A DNA stretch of 64,000 nucleotides from positions 1,364,001-1,428,000 of the forward strand of contig NC_049565.1 in NCBI RefSeq assembly GCF_013368755.1, written 5' to 3'. The notes beneath the pieces were generated by a model. It was not told where the DNA came from and made no database searches. It saw only the letters and a program-made list of their open reading frames with translations. The stretch comes from Talaromyces rugulosus. Taxonomy: Eukaryota > Ascomycota > Eurotiomycetes > Eurotiales > Trichocomaceae. Of the stretch, positions 35,882 through 47,240 are shown in pieces (within the stretch, counting starts at the first letter, position 1; every line of letters begins with the position of its first letter). A program made the position numbers and the translations under genes.

Positions 35882-36669
35882 ATGGGTGAAAGACACGCAA
35901 ATATCAAACGACGTCGTCTCGACGAAGCGACTTCGGCACTGGCACGTCCGTTCAAGTCACCTTTGCGCAAAGATGGCGATGTTGACCCATCTAACAAGAA
36001 CGACAAGGAGGGCGGCATGAGCGATGCAGACAAATCTTTTCGTGTCGCCACATCAGAGGACGCTATGGTTCACAAACCTGTGCTTTCCTCAGCGCCTCCT
36101 CGATACTCCATAACTCCTCGCCAATATAGAGCACCTCTCAAAATGGACCCGGAGCTTGTCGCTCTCCAGAAAGAGCAAATATCACTCCGGTCTCGCCTAG
36201 CGACCCTCCGTTCTCAGGTCGACACCGCACAGCAGGCTCTGAGGATCGAGTCTTCGCCTAGAGACGAGGAGTTGCAAGCCTTGACAGAAAAATGGAAGAA
36301 AGTCAGCCAGAACGTCGCGGATGAGTTGTTTGTCTCTGCCAAAGACAGGATCGAAAGGATGGGTGGCGTTGATGCTTGGAGAGAGAAGGAGAGGATGCGA
36401 AAAGTACAGATGAGCTGGGGCGATGACGAAGGCAGAGAGACTGAAGTACCGGATGACTTTGAGAGAACTTCCAGTGCCGAGATCACTAGTTCTTCTTCCT
36501 CTACTCCCAAAGAGGATGAAAATGCAAGTATCCTAATGGCAACCCCATTTCATTCGCTAATTGGTTTCTGAATCAGGTATTTACAATGGATATGATGCTC
36601 GAAAGTTTGAATATCGACCTGGGCATGATCGGCTTCGATAAAGCAGAGCAGAGGTGGATTACAACTTAG
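35882..36669 (+). CDS. SFR1: Swi5-partner recombination protein Sfr1 / Mei5
   Basis: Sfr1 (Mei5 in budding yeast) forms a complex with Swi5/Sae3 that stabilises Rad51 and Dmc1 filaments in homologous recombination. Two exons, 35882-36523 and 36577-36669, give 244 aa. The N-terminal part is basic and disordered, including KSPLRKDGD. A coiled-coil core follows (about residues 95-170, with LVALQKEQISLRSRLATLR), then DELFVSAKDRIERMGGVDAW, and the C-terminus TMDMMLESLNIDLGMIGFD is typical of the family. The intron is of GC-AG type: the donor reads GCAAGT after codon AAT and the acceptor ATCAG. Without splicing, the frame would end in an unrelated 15-residue tail, whereas splicing restores the conserved tail, so the GC donor is well supported. 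Confidence 0.88.
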
Positions 36670-37021
36670 AGCAAACGTATAGCTTGATTGAGCTTTGCGA
36701 GTACATGGCTATTAATGTCACAAGACGATCTGGGTTCGAAATTTACGACATCTCAATAAGGCCGAAGTACCCCCCAATCTTGCCCAAAAGGTATCAACTT
36801 TTGCTACCGATATAATGATATGTTTATGGGTTTGAATTTCAACTGTTAAGACTAGGTGACTGACGAACCAGTCGAAAATATTCGCAAACGGGTACCTGGG
36901 ATAATTTCATTTCATCTTCAGTTATATAATGATATAGATACACCATATTTATGACCAAGTCCAGAAAAACACAGCGTTAATTGTACCATGGTAGAATATG
37001 AAAGCAATGCAAAGACCTCTA
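36670..37021. other. Convergent 3' region SFR1 / beta-glucosidase
   Basis: A 352-bp gap between stop codons, A/T-rich, with no feature beyond expected 3' ends. Confidence 0.45.
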
Positions 37022-38735
<1,714 letters not shown>

Positions 38736-39558
38736 TGTGTGTAATCGATGCTGGTTTTCCTTTTTATGTATAAAAGAGGTGACGGTGTATACCAAAGAGA
38801 ACAATATAGTGTAGATTGTAGAATAAACGTCTGAAGGACAGTGCAGTCGAGCGCTTGCTTTATACCCTCCCCTCACTATCCGGGTTTCCGTTTAAGGTAT
38901 TTCCCGGGCCTCTCGCACAAAAAGAAAAATGAGGCTACCGTGACACCAATTAATGACGCCTCAGCGGGGCTTGAGGGCTTGAGCCTTTACTTGTTCTAAA
39001 TAAAGTGGCGCGAGTTTCTCCACATGGTGTTGATAGGGGTGACTACAGCGATACTCCGCGAGGTCGATAAGGCTAGCTAGCAATCGGTGTCGCAAGAGTT
39101 TCCCCGCAGGGCGGATAATCGTTCTGGCCGCCAGCTTCAAATCACATTACAGCCCCTGCCAACCGATCTTTCGCGCATTTGCTTGGCGTGCATACGTCAG
39201 ATGTGATGCAGTGGACCTGAAACATAGCCCTACATGGTATACTTGTGACAAGGTACAGTCGTTGGCTGATAGGTGGGCTGCGGAGTAATGTCAAAAGTTT
39301 GATTCAGACCAGAATTTCATTCGCGGCCAAAAACTATCTCAACAGACATTCGCTGCGCCTGTCGCGGCGAATGGCAAATACTCTGCGAGCGTAAACCCCG
39401 GGCGCCATCCGATAGTATGCTCACTAATGCAGTCCCCAGCCTCAAACGGCTCCAGTACTCCGTGCCCAAAAGAGATTAACCCCCCCCCCCCCCACCCACA
39501 AAACATTCCTCATAACGGTCCATGGTAGTCATATAAATCGTAGATATGGAATTGCGTT
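38736..39558. other. Beta-glucosidase upstream region and kelch-BTB 3' region
   Basis: An 823-bp gap between two minus-strand genes. It holds a C14 run (39480-39493) and one TACTCCGTG copy (39456-39464) related to the TACTCCGTA motif seen upstream of the LaeA-type gene. No gene is seen. Confidence 0.45.
39480..39493. repeat. C14 homopolymer
   Basis: An uninterrupted 14-nt C run just downstream of the kelch-BTB stop codon. Simple sequence, and likely to be length-variable or error-prone in sequencing. Confidence 0.85.
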
Positions 39559-41950
39559 TTAGGAGAGCTCCATGCCATCTTCGTCGTCCCCTTCCAGATC
39601 TTCCATGTCGTCCACTAACGAGTTTCCAGTCAGTCGAGGCCGCTTCGAACCCAAAGAGCCAGAGCCGAGAGCTCCGACGAATTCCAATTCAGGGCCTGCA
39701 ATAATCCTGCCCTCCATGTCGACAACCTCACAAAGTTCGATGAGGCTCTGGCGATTGAGCGACTTGAAACCAGCTGTTCGAACAATCCTTCCCCAATTTG
39801 TTAGGCAAAACTGTGCGGCACGTCGACGAAGCCATTCTTCGTTGGTTCGGCCGGCTCTTTCCCAGATAATGGCCGCGTTTTCAACGTCAAGCTCTCGGCT
39901 TAATCGGTGGACGCATAGCAAGCGCAGTTTGGGCATGTCATACAGATTGGCCATAACCAACATGCCGGCAACGTCGAGAATGCTGGTGCAATACTGGGGA
40001 TGGTCCAAGATGCTATCGCTATATAGATAGTATAGAAATGCGCGGACCACCGAATACGGTTCTGGGATGTGCATTCTCTTTGTGTGGTACTCAGCCATCT
40101 GCGCAGCGTAGAGTCGTTTGAAGTGAGGCCATCGAGCCTGTAAGATAATCCGGTGGACATGGATCGGTGCGGATGTTGATGCCGTAGGAGAAATAAATGC
40201 AGGCTCTGATTGGCCTTGGCGTGGAGAAATAGGTTCAAACGCCTCCTCATCAGGCTCCTGGTCATCGCTATCGGCGGTAATGATAAAGTCGGTCCCACTG
40301 TCCGTCTCTGGGGCCTGGTCAAACACCGCTAGCAAATCTGCGCCGATACCGACGTTATGAGGGGAAGACCCCTGACGTTCAGAAGCAAGAATGCGGTTCT
40401 GTTCGGACGATTCTGAAACAAGATCATTGCCGAGAAGCCCGTATTTCTCCAAATCCAAGCAAAGAATTTCATTCAACTGATTGTCGTCGCCGGCCCCTGT
40501 CGGAGCTTCAATATTGCAACCCAGAAGCCAAGCCTTGGTGCCATCTTCATTTATAGTGCAGTAGTGCCACCGATAACCCGGGCGAAAGACTTCTTGGCCA
40601 TCGGCAAGTCTTTGCCAGCGGAGAGAGTCCAACTCCAGCGATGATAGATTACACTCGAAAGGCCTCACAGTCTCTGAGGGAGTAATCAGGTCTAAAAGTA
40701 GGCCAGATGAATATACATGGAAATGTGTGCCAGAGAGCAGAGATGGGACATGCGGGCCGGAGTGGAATTTCAAAGACGATATGGCGCCTGGTGCAGTTGG
40801 CTTTCTTCGGACAAAAGAACGAATTTGCACGCTCGCGGAGTTTGCTGCGTATCCGTTAGATCTGCTGGATAGTTGCCTTGGGGGGCTGAGAGAAGCGCCT
40901 GGGCTTGGAGTTGCATGGCTGAGTGTCGCATGGGGTTCCTCGGTCGTCATTCCCAATGAAGGGCTGCCTTTGAGATCCAACCACCAGAGGTCGGTGGTCC
41001 GTTCCATGTCTGGGCCGAGCCCGCCAAATATCCACAAACGACCACCCCAAATCCAAGCCGTATGGTCGAAGCGGGGAGTGAAACTCCACGTCCGTGACCA
41101 TGTCCATGTTTTCAGATCTAGATAACACAGGTCGTCCAATATCAGGTTGTTTTGTTCCCCAGTCACGCCTCCGATCCCAGTCACGCCCCCGATGACGAAT
41201 AATTTATTCTCGTAGATAACCGAGGCGTGACGGGCGCGGCCGCGCGGAAGAGGGCCTCGGACGTCCGGCTGTGTCCAGGTGGAGGACGGTATATCAAGGA
41301 TGACTAGATCAGAAAGATATTCACTGCGTTCATTTTCCCCACCAAAGACGAGTAGTTTGTTTCCTTCGTAGAGAGACGCGGTGTGGCCTAGGGTTAAAAA
41401 ACGAGATTAGCAAGGTTGTTCCTTGAAGTTATATATCACGAGACAAGCGAACCCATGCGAACTCCCGGAATGTCGCCATAGTTGTCAACCAAGTCCCATG
41501 CTAGGGTGTTCAAATTCAGCCGTAGGACGTGGTTGTAGACTGGCAGTAAATTGTCAGCATCAATTGGTCTCTCTTTTTCCCACCTGACGGGATCCAACCT
41601 TCATCTGTAAACTGGTCAAAGCCTCCAAAGGCGTAGATCTGATCATTGCCACAATAGGTAACGGAAGCATTCACCAGACACGCGGGGACATTCCCGACCG
41701 CCTTTTTGATGCATGGACGGTAATCGGCGCTGCCCCGGCGAGCTTTCGCTGGACTTGTCGGCATGAGATAGGCGTTCTGCTCCCGCGCAGGCAGCGGAGA
41801 GGAGGACGACATAGGCTGAGTTGAGCGTCGGTGGGATGTTGCAGCAGCAATGGCATCCCAGGAGGCTGCTGACCCACCCTCGTGGAAGGGTGAAAGCCCG
41901 GAGGCGGCGGTGACGGTGTTGCTAGGCGTGGAGGGCGGTTGCCGCGCCAT
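39559..41950 (-). CDS. Kelch-repeat / BTB protein, Ral2-like
   Basis: Three exons (41599-41950, 41453-41539, 39559-41387; introns 59 and 65 nt) give 755 aa. A Ser-rich leader precedes a kelch propeller: QIYAFGGFDQF, NKLLVFGGENERSEYL, NKLFVIGGVTG, and GGRLWIFGGLGPDMERT. A BTB-like region follows (about residues 540-650: VHRIILQARWPHFKRLYA ... VVRAFLYYLYSDSI), then a BACK-like helical part and an acidic tail. This order matches fission yeast Ral2, which is required for Ras1 activation, so a Ras-pathway adaptor role is plausible but inferred. An alternative is a Cullin-3 adaptor, as kelch-BTB proteins are in animals. An 18-bp duplication encodes a repeated IGGVTG in one kelch loop. Confidence 0.82.
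41159..41194. repeat. 18-bp tandem duplication in a kelch blade
   Basis: Two nearly identical 18-bp units (41159-41176 and 41177-41194) encode IGGVTG twice on the minus strand. The frame is kept. The extra copy lengthens a loop between kelch strands. Confidence 0.75.
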
Positions 41951-42522
41951 CAGAGCGGGTCCCGGTGGATAAGATAGATCAAAGGAGGCGGGACAATCTT
42001 GAAGTACAGGGCTCGACGGAGGTATGCGGTGTATTTAGTGTGTCTGTTGCAATCGATACATGCATGAATCTGGAGATGGCAGAGAGAGAATTGAGTCTCG
42101 TCGTAGGGCTGGGTAGAGATGGCAGGCGCGCGGGCGAGACCGGCAGAGCCTGCCAGAAAGGCTGAATGGGAGGCAAGAGCCGCCAGCCAATCACCGGGCG
42201 CCATATGGACCCACATTGAGAACGCATCGAACATAGTAAGTTAGACACCCGCTAGTCCCATCCAGGCCTAGCGCATCTCTGGCCGTTGCTATGGGACACC
42301 AGCAGGACGTCATTATTTATTCGCGGCCAGCTCGACCTTCCTTCTCTGCTCTGCTTCCTCACCCTTCTCCTTGGCCCTCGAGTCACCTCTATCTCTCCTA
42401 CTCGTGTATGAGATACCTCTATATTCTCGATTCTGCATAGAATATACCCTACGCAGGACAGAGGCTGTCCATCTACATCGATCATCCCCAGCTACGAGCC
42501 TCTATCTTACTTACCTTCCATA
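41951..42522. promoter_or_regulatory. Divergent promoter kelch-BTB / CDC20
   Basis: A 572-bp gap between divergent start codons. A CCAAT box lies near 42186, and the CDC20 side is a long pyrimidine-rich leader, common before fungal start sites. No gene is seen. Confidence 0.45.
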
Positions 42523-44391
42523 ATGGCTACTGCTTCAGTCTCTACTCCTTTGAAGAGCCAGCGCAGCATCTTCTCGACAAAGACTGCTGGTGGCCGTCTG
42601 CCGTTGACGCCGTCCCCTCGCACTAGAGCGGCGAGCAATGCATCAATTGGCTCTTCTCCCTTTACGCCGTCTCGCGAGGTCGAAGACACTGGCCGGGGCA
42701 ATCATCAATCCGTCTACGGTGGAAACCTCTTTGGTAAATCTGCAGGTACCAAGTCCCGTGGTTACCGCGAATCGCCAAAGTCGAATATCGCGCGCACTCG
42801 CAAATCACCAAAGCACTTGGAGCTTGGCATCTCTGACTGGACCTTGACTGGTACTGGTCCCTCTAGTCACACGCCATCTAAAGAGCGTGCCCGCAAAGAA
42901 GCTACCCGGCAACGGGCGTCTAAACATGTCACGTCCAAGGCTGCTACGTCCAAGACAACTATTCGCATTCCTCACACCGCGGGCGACCGGTTCATCCCCA
43001 ACCGCACGGCAAGTGAAGGGCTGACAACTGCAGGATCAGCCAAGCCTGATGATAGCCAGCGGCCTAGAACTGGTGGTAGCGATGGATCCGCAGTCCTGGC
43101 CAGCGCAGCTAGTGCATTTGAGATCGGCGCACGTGGCTCGGACGATGACCTCACTGCTGCTCTCGACAACCTCGCGCTAGACGACAACGAATCGGCAAGC
43201 ACCTACTCACGACCGGCTCCTGATGCTGTGGCCTACGAGTCCTCGTTGGCTGATGCTTGCGGTGTCAAGTTCAACACACGTATCCTGGCATACAAGCCCC
43301 CTCCACCCGAGTCGTCCAAGCCCATCGATCTAAGGGCCCAGTACAACCGTCCCCTCAAGCCGAGCGCTGCTCAATCTGCTCAGTCCCGCCGTCGTGTTCA
43401 AACTGCCCCCGACCGTGTCTTGGATGCCCCTGGTCTTCTTGATGACTACTACCTCAACCTGCTGGACTGGAGCTCTGGTAACCAAGTTGCAATTGGATTG
43501 GAGCGCAATGTCTATGTCTGGTCTGCCGATAGTGGAACTGTTAACTGCCTTTTGGAGACATCGCCCGATACGTACGTCAGCAGTGTCAAATGGAGCGGTG
43601 ACGGAGCGTATGTTGGTATCGGACTGGGAACCGGCGAGGTCCAGATCTGGGACGTTGAAGAGGGCACTAAATTGCGGAGCATGTACGGTCATGATACCCG
43701 TGTGGGAGTGATGGGATGGTCCAAGCACACTCTCTCGACTGGTGCCCGCAGCGGTCTTGTATTCAATCACGATGTGCGCATCGCCCAGCACAAGGTTGCT
43801 GAGCTCGTCTCTCATACGTCTGAAGTTTGTGGTCTCGAATGGCGCTCGGATGGGGCGCAGCTGGCAACCGGCGGCAACGACAACCTCGTCAACATCTGGG
43901 ATGCCCGCTCACTCAGTGCGCCCAAGTTTACCAAGACCAACCACCGTGCTGCCGTCAAGGCGCTTAGCTGGTGCCCCTGGCAGTTGAACCTGTTGGCTAC
44001 TGGTGGTGGTTCCTACGATCGTCACATCCATTTCTGGAACACCACCACCGGCGCTCGTACCAACAGCATCGACACCGGCTCGCAAGTGACCAGTCTTCGC
44101 TGGAGCAACCACTACCGGGAAATTGTCAGTTCCAGCGGCTTTCCTGACAACTCTCTCAGCATCTGGAGCTACCCAACTCTTGTTCGCCATGTTGAGATTC
44201 CTGCTCACGAAACACGAGTGCTCCACAGCTCTTTGAGCCCAGACGGCCAGATGCTCGCCACGGCGGCAGCCGATGAGAGTTTGAAGTTCTGGAAGCTCTT
44301 TGAGCGCAAGCCTGGCACCGCAGCCTCTGCTTCGCGGGAAGGCGGTGTCGGTAGCAAGGCACAGATGTCGAAGTCCATGACTATTCGTTAA
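42523..44391 (+). CDS. CDC20: Anaphase-promoting complex activator Cdc20
   Basis: Cdc20 activates the APC/C ubiquitin ligase at metaphase and is the target of the spindle checkpoint. A single exon encodes 622 aa. The disordered N-terminus carries the motif GDRFIPNR (about residues 154-161). The propeller begins after LLDDYYLNLLDWSSGNQVAI, the form typical of Cdc20 rather than Cdh1/Fzr (which has NLVDWG). Repeats such as WSGDGAYVGIGLGTGEVQIW, LATGGNDNLVNIWDAR and LATAAADESLKFW follow. The protein ends with the Ile-Arg tail that docks on APC/C subunits. In Aspergillus nidulans the orthologue is AjnA. The start is the first ATG after a pyrimidine-rich leader and gives the usual MAT... start. Confidence 0.93.
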   Translation: MATASVSTPLKSQRSIFSTKTAGGRLPLTPSPRTRAASNASIGSSPFTPSREVEDTGRGNHQSVYGGNLFGKSAGTKSRGYRESPKSNIARTRKSPKHLELGISDWTLTGTGPSSHTPSKERARKEATRQRASKHVTSKAATSKTTIRIPHTAGDRFIPNRTASEGLTTAGSAKPDDSQRPRTGGSDGSAVLASAASAFEIGARGSDDDLTAALDNLALDDNESASTYSRPAPDAVAYESSLADACGVKFNTRILAYKPPPPESSKPIDLRAQYNRPLKPSAAQSAQSRRRVQTAPDRVLDAPGLLDDYYLNLLDWSSGNQVAIGLERNVYVWSADSGTVNCLLETSPDTYVSSVKWSGDGAYVGIGLGTGEVQIWDVEEGTKLRSMYGHDTRVGVMGWSKHTLSTGARSGLVFNHDVRIAQHKVAELVSHTSEVCGLEWRSDGAQLATGGNDNLVNIWDARSLSAPKFTKTNHRAAVKALSWCPWQLNLLATGGGSYDRHIHFWNTTTGARTNSIDTGSQVTSLRWSNHYREIVSSSGFPDNSLSIWSYPTLVRHVEIPAHETRVLHSSLSPDGQMLATAAADESLKFWKLFERKPGTAASASREGGVGSKAQMSKSMTIR

Positions 44392-45160
44392 AAGCCTCGC
44401 TCACTTGGTGTCGGGTTGCTATCCTCGTGGTAGGAATCAATCTTTTTTTTTTTTTGCATTGGGATGGCCAAAGGTTGGGTTCCCGGGTGTTTTTATCTTT
44501 TGGTTCAAGGCTTGGAGTTTTGTATATTTTTTTTCACTTCTGCTTCACTTCAAGTTGCGTACAAAATTTAGTATTGATTTTTCTTTCACATTTCCATGCT
44601 TTGTAAACTCAGGCTTGTTTGTGCTTTGTCCGGACAAAGAGTACTAATAGCGTAGCGATAGGGAAGTTCAGATGGTGTTATTGTTAGTTTAATGATATTG
44701 CAAGATTGACTTAATTCTCTCAATATTCTTTCTTCTACTCACAACAGCCTCATTTCTTATCAGATCTACTTCACTAAGTCTGGGCCGCGGTGCCAAGCCT
44801 TTTTGTGGATGACTAATCCGGCGGGTATGATAGATTTCGCCCAGGCATAGCGAACCTACCTCACCAAACTATCGGCACTATCGCATCCCAGGCACACGAC
44901 CCTGGTGATCCTCGCTCCAGAGCTCTCCCTCCGCGATCTTGTTCAAAAATTTAAAAGATAGGAACATCATTGGGTCATAGGTGCCAGGACTACGGGGATC
45001 TAGAAGTTGCCGCAGCTGAGGAGGTCTCTCCCAGCCTTGCCGACGACCGCGCCTTACACGTCTATCATACCATACTTGCATTTGGGGTGCCGGCCATCTG
45101 TTCCTACACTTAACTTGCTGAGGGAGAAAAACGCCTAGTTGCAGGAGGTTTTAAACGGCC
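44392..45160. other. CDC20 3' region and TOA1 upstream region
   Basis: A 769-bp tandem gap. The left 400 bp are T-rich 3' untranslated sequence. A 67-codon frame on the opposite strand (44878-45081) has no family features. Nothing else is seen. Confidence 0.45.
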
Positions 45161-46831
45161 ATGTCGAACCAGCAGGTGGTGAGTACTGTCCACGAACTGT
45201 CCACGATTCTCACCTCGACTGCCTTGGTCTGAGGGCTTCCCGTCCAGCACTGGTCCATTTCCTTATTCTTTCTCTCCATCATGTCTGCTCTCGTCATGAA
45301 ATCCAAATCCCTTTCGTTTCAAGACAAACGCTCATGTTTGCGATGCACAGGGCACGGTCTACGACCGTGTCATCCACGATGTATGCGAGGCCTCGCAAGT
45401 CGACTTTGAGGAGGGAGGTGTCGACCAACAAACCCTGGAGGAGATGAGAACGGTGAGTGCTTCTTTCCTTTCCCTTTATATGTGATTTTTTTCTTTCGAT
45501 GGAAAGAGCATGGCTCTCATGTGTTCTTTTGGCGTCGTGGTGTGCATCATCCTCGGACGGGTGGCGAAAGCGGGGGTTGGGGGGATCCGGCCTCCTTATG
45601 GGGGACGCCGGTTCTTGAGTCATTTTTATACCCACCGCCAACCCCTGCCCGGTTCTGCCGCCAATCACAGGCTCTGCACCGCCACCGCCCGCATCCTCGT
45701 TGTTTCTATGTTTAATCAGATGCTGATTCCTCAACTCCAGTGCTGGCAACAGAAACTGTCGCATCTCGCTGTCGCTCATTTCCCCTGGGACCCTCCCCTG
45801 CAGCCGACTCCTCCGCCAGCACAACAGCACTCTGCAAACCAGATACTTCCCCCCACGGCCACTGTCCCTTCCAACGCGCCGCGTCCGCCCCCTCCACAGC
45901 AGCAGCACCAGCCACCCCCGTCTACTCTTCCACCGCAGGCTGCCATTCCTGGCCCTATCGCCAACAATGGCCCTACACACCCCAATCTGGGCCCGACCAT
46001 AAAGACTGAACCCGGTCTCAATGGACAGCACACACTCCCGCCGCCTGCCGGTACACCTCAAGGCCTATCAAATGCCCAGGCTACCGCTCGAGAGCGCGCC
46101 GCGAGCAATCTGCATTCCAAGTATGGAGCCGCCGCCGCGGGCTCTGTGAGCCAATTGCAAGCTCAGAGTCAGGCGGCAGCTCTGTCCCTACCAGGCCAGC
46201 AGCCACCTTCGAACGGACAACTCCCCGGCAATGGTGTACAGGACGTCAAGCCGCCCCAGCCGCTACAAGGCATCGCGCCACCGCAAAGGGCACCTTTCAA
46301 CCCCGCACAGACAGACGGTGCTAGCGACCCTCTAGTGGAATGGAAAACCGAAGTAGCCCGGAGACGCGAAGCTGCTCAGCGGAACAACGGCGAGGCCGAC
46401 AGGTTGCTATATGAAAAATTGAAATTCGACTCCTTGCGACTTGAGGGCGGTGGCCTCATGCTTCCTCTTGATGAACACTCGACTAGCAACGGAGTCGGAC
46501 GCGCATTGAAACGCGAGCCCGGCTCCCTTGCGCAGTACGATGGAGCTGATGAAGAGGAGGATGAGGACGCGATCAATTCCGATCTTGACGATCCCGATGA
46601 CCTCACCGCCGAAGACCCTGATGGTGACGATTCTGTCGGTCAGGTCATGCTATGCACGTATGATAAGGTGCAAAGGGTGAAAAACAAGTGGAAGTGCACC
46701 CTGAAAGACGGTATACTTTCGACTGGCGGGAAAGAGTAGGTTCAACCTTTCGTCCACTTATTTCTGAGTGAATTGCTTACATTCTGTCTAGATACGTCTT
46801 TCACAAAGGCCAGGGTGAATTCGAGTGGTAG
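45161..46831 (+). CDS. TOA1: TFIIA large subunit Toa1
   Basis: Toa1 is the alpha/beta subunit of TFIIA, which stabilises TBP on the TATA box. Four exons (45161-45178, 45351-45452, 45741-46735, 46792-46831; introns 172, 288 and 56 nt) give 384 aa. Exon 1 codes only MSNQQV. The N-terminal helical bundle follows with TVYDRVIHDVCEASQVDF and WQQKLSHLAVAHFPWDP. The centre is a long Pro/Gln/Ala-rich linker, then the acidic DDPDDLTAEDPDGDD and the C-terminal beta-barrel part LCTYDKVQRVKNKWKC. The last exon adds YVFHKGQGEFEW, the conserved end of the family, which confirms the final splice. The second intron has two in-phase acceptors 21 nt apart; I chose the downstream one, which aligns without insertion. 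Confidence 0.92.
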
Positions 46832-47240
46832 TACACTGCAGTTTTTGGGCCTTTGTCAAGGTTTTTTTCTCACTCTCAACAAACCCAAAAAAATCTAGAA
46901 TCATCCCTATTTATGTATACTTATTTCATAGGATGGTGGCGTTTGGTTATCTCTTTTTTTCTTTCTTCAGGTGCCTAGATATCCGTTATTGCTGATATCT
47001 TCGTCGTTTTGCTTTCCCAACACGAGCCATTTTCGCTCCATATTGTTGGGCTTGACTTTACATTTCAGCCTTTTTACGTCGACATGTCTTTTATTTGCAA
47101 GTTTTTTCCTCCACTTGGAGCACAGCAGTACACAGAATTTGTTTCTGCGCGGAAATGATACTAAATAGTACAACAAAATTGACAGCACGAACTTATGTGT
47201 TCTATAAAAACATTGTATTATTGTCTATATACATGGTATT
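46832..47240. other. Convergent 3' region TOA1 / Zn2Cys6 gene
   Basis: A 409-bp gap between stop codons, T-rich, with no gene. Confidence 0.45.

Noticed and set aside
45294..46061. Open frame of 255 codons antisense to TOA1
   Set aside because: It mirrors the Pro/Gln-rich TOA1 linker, has no family features, and TOA1 on the other strand has a full conserved start and end.
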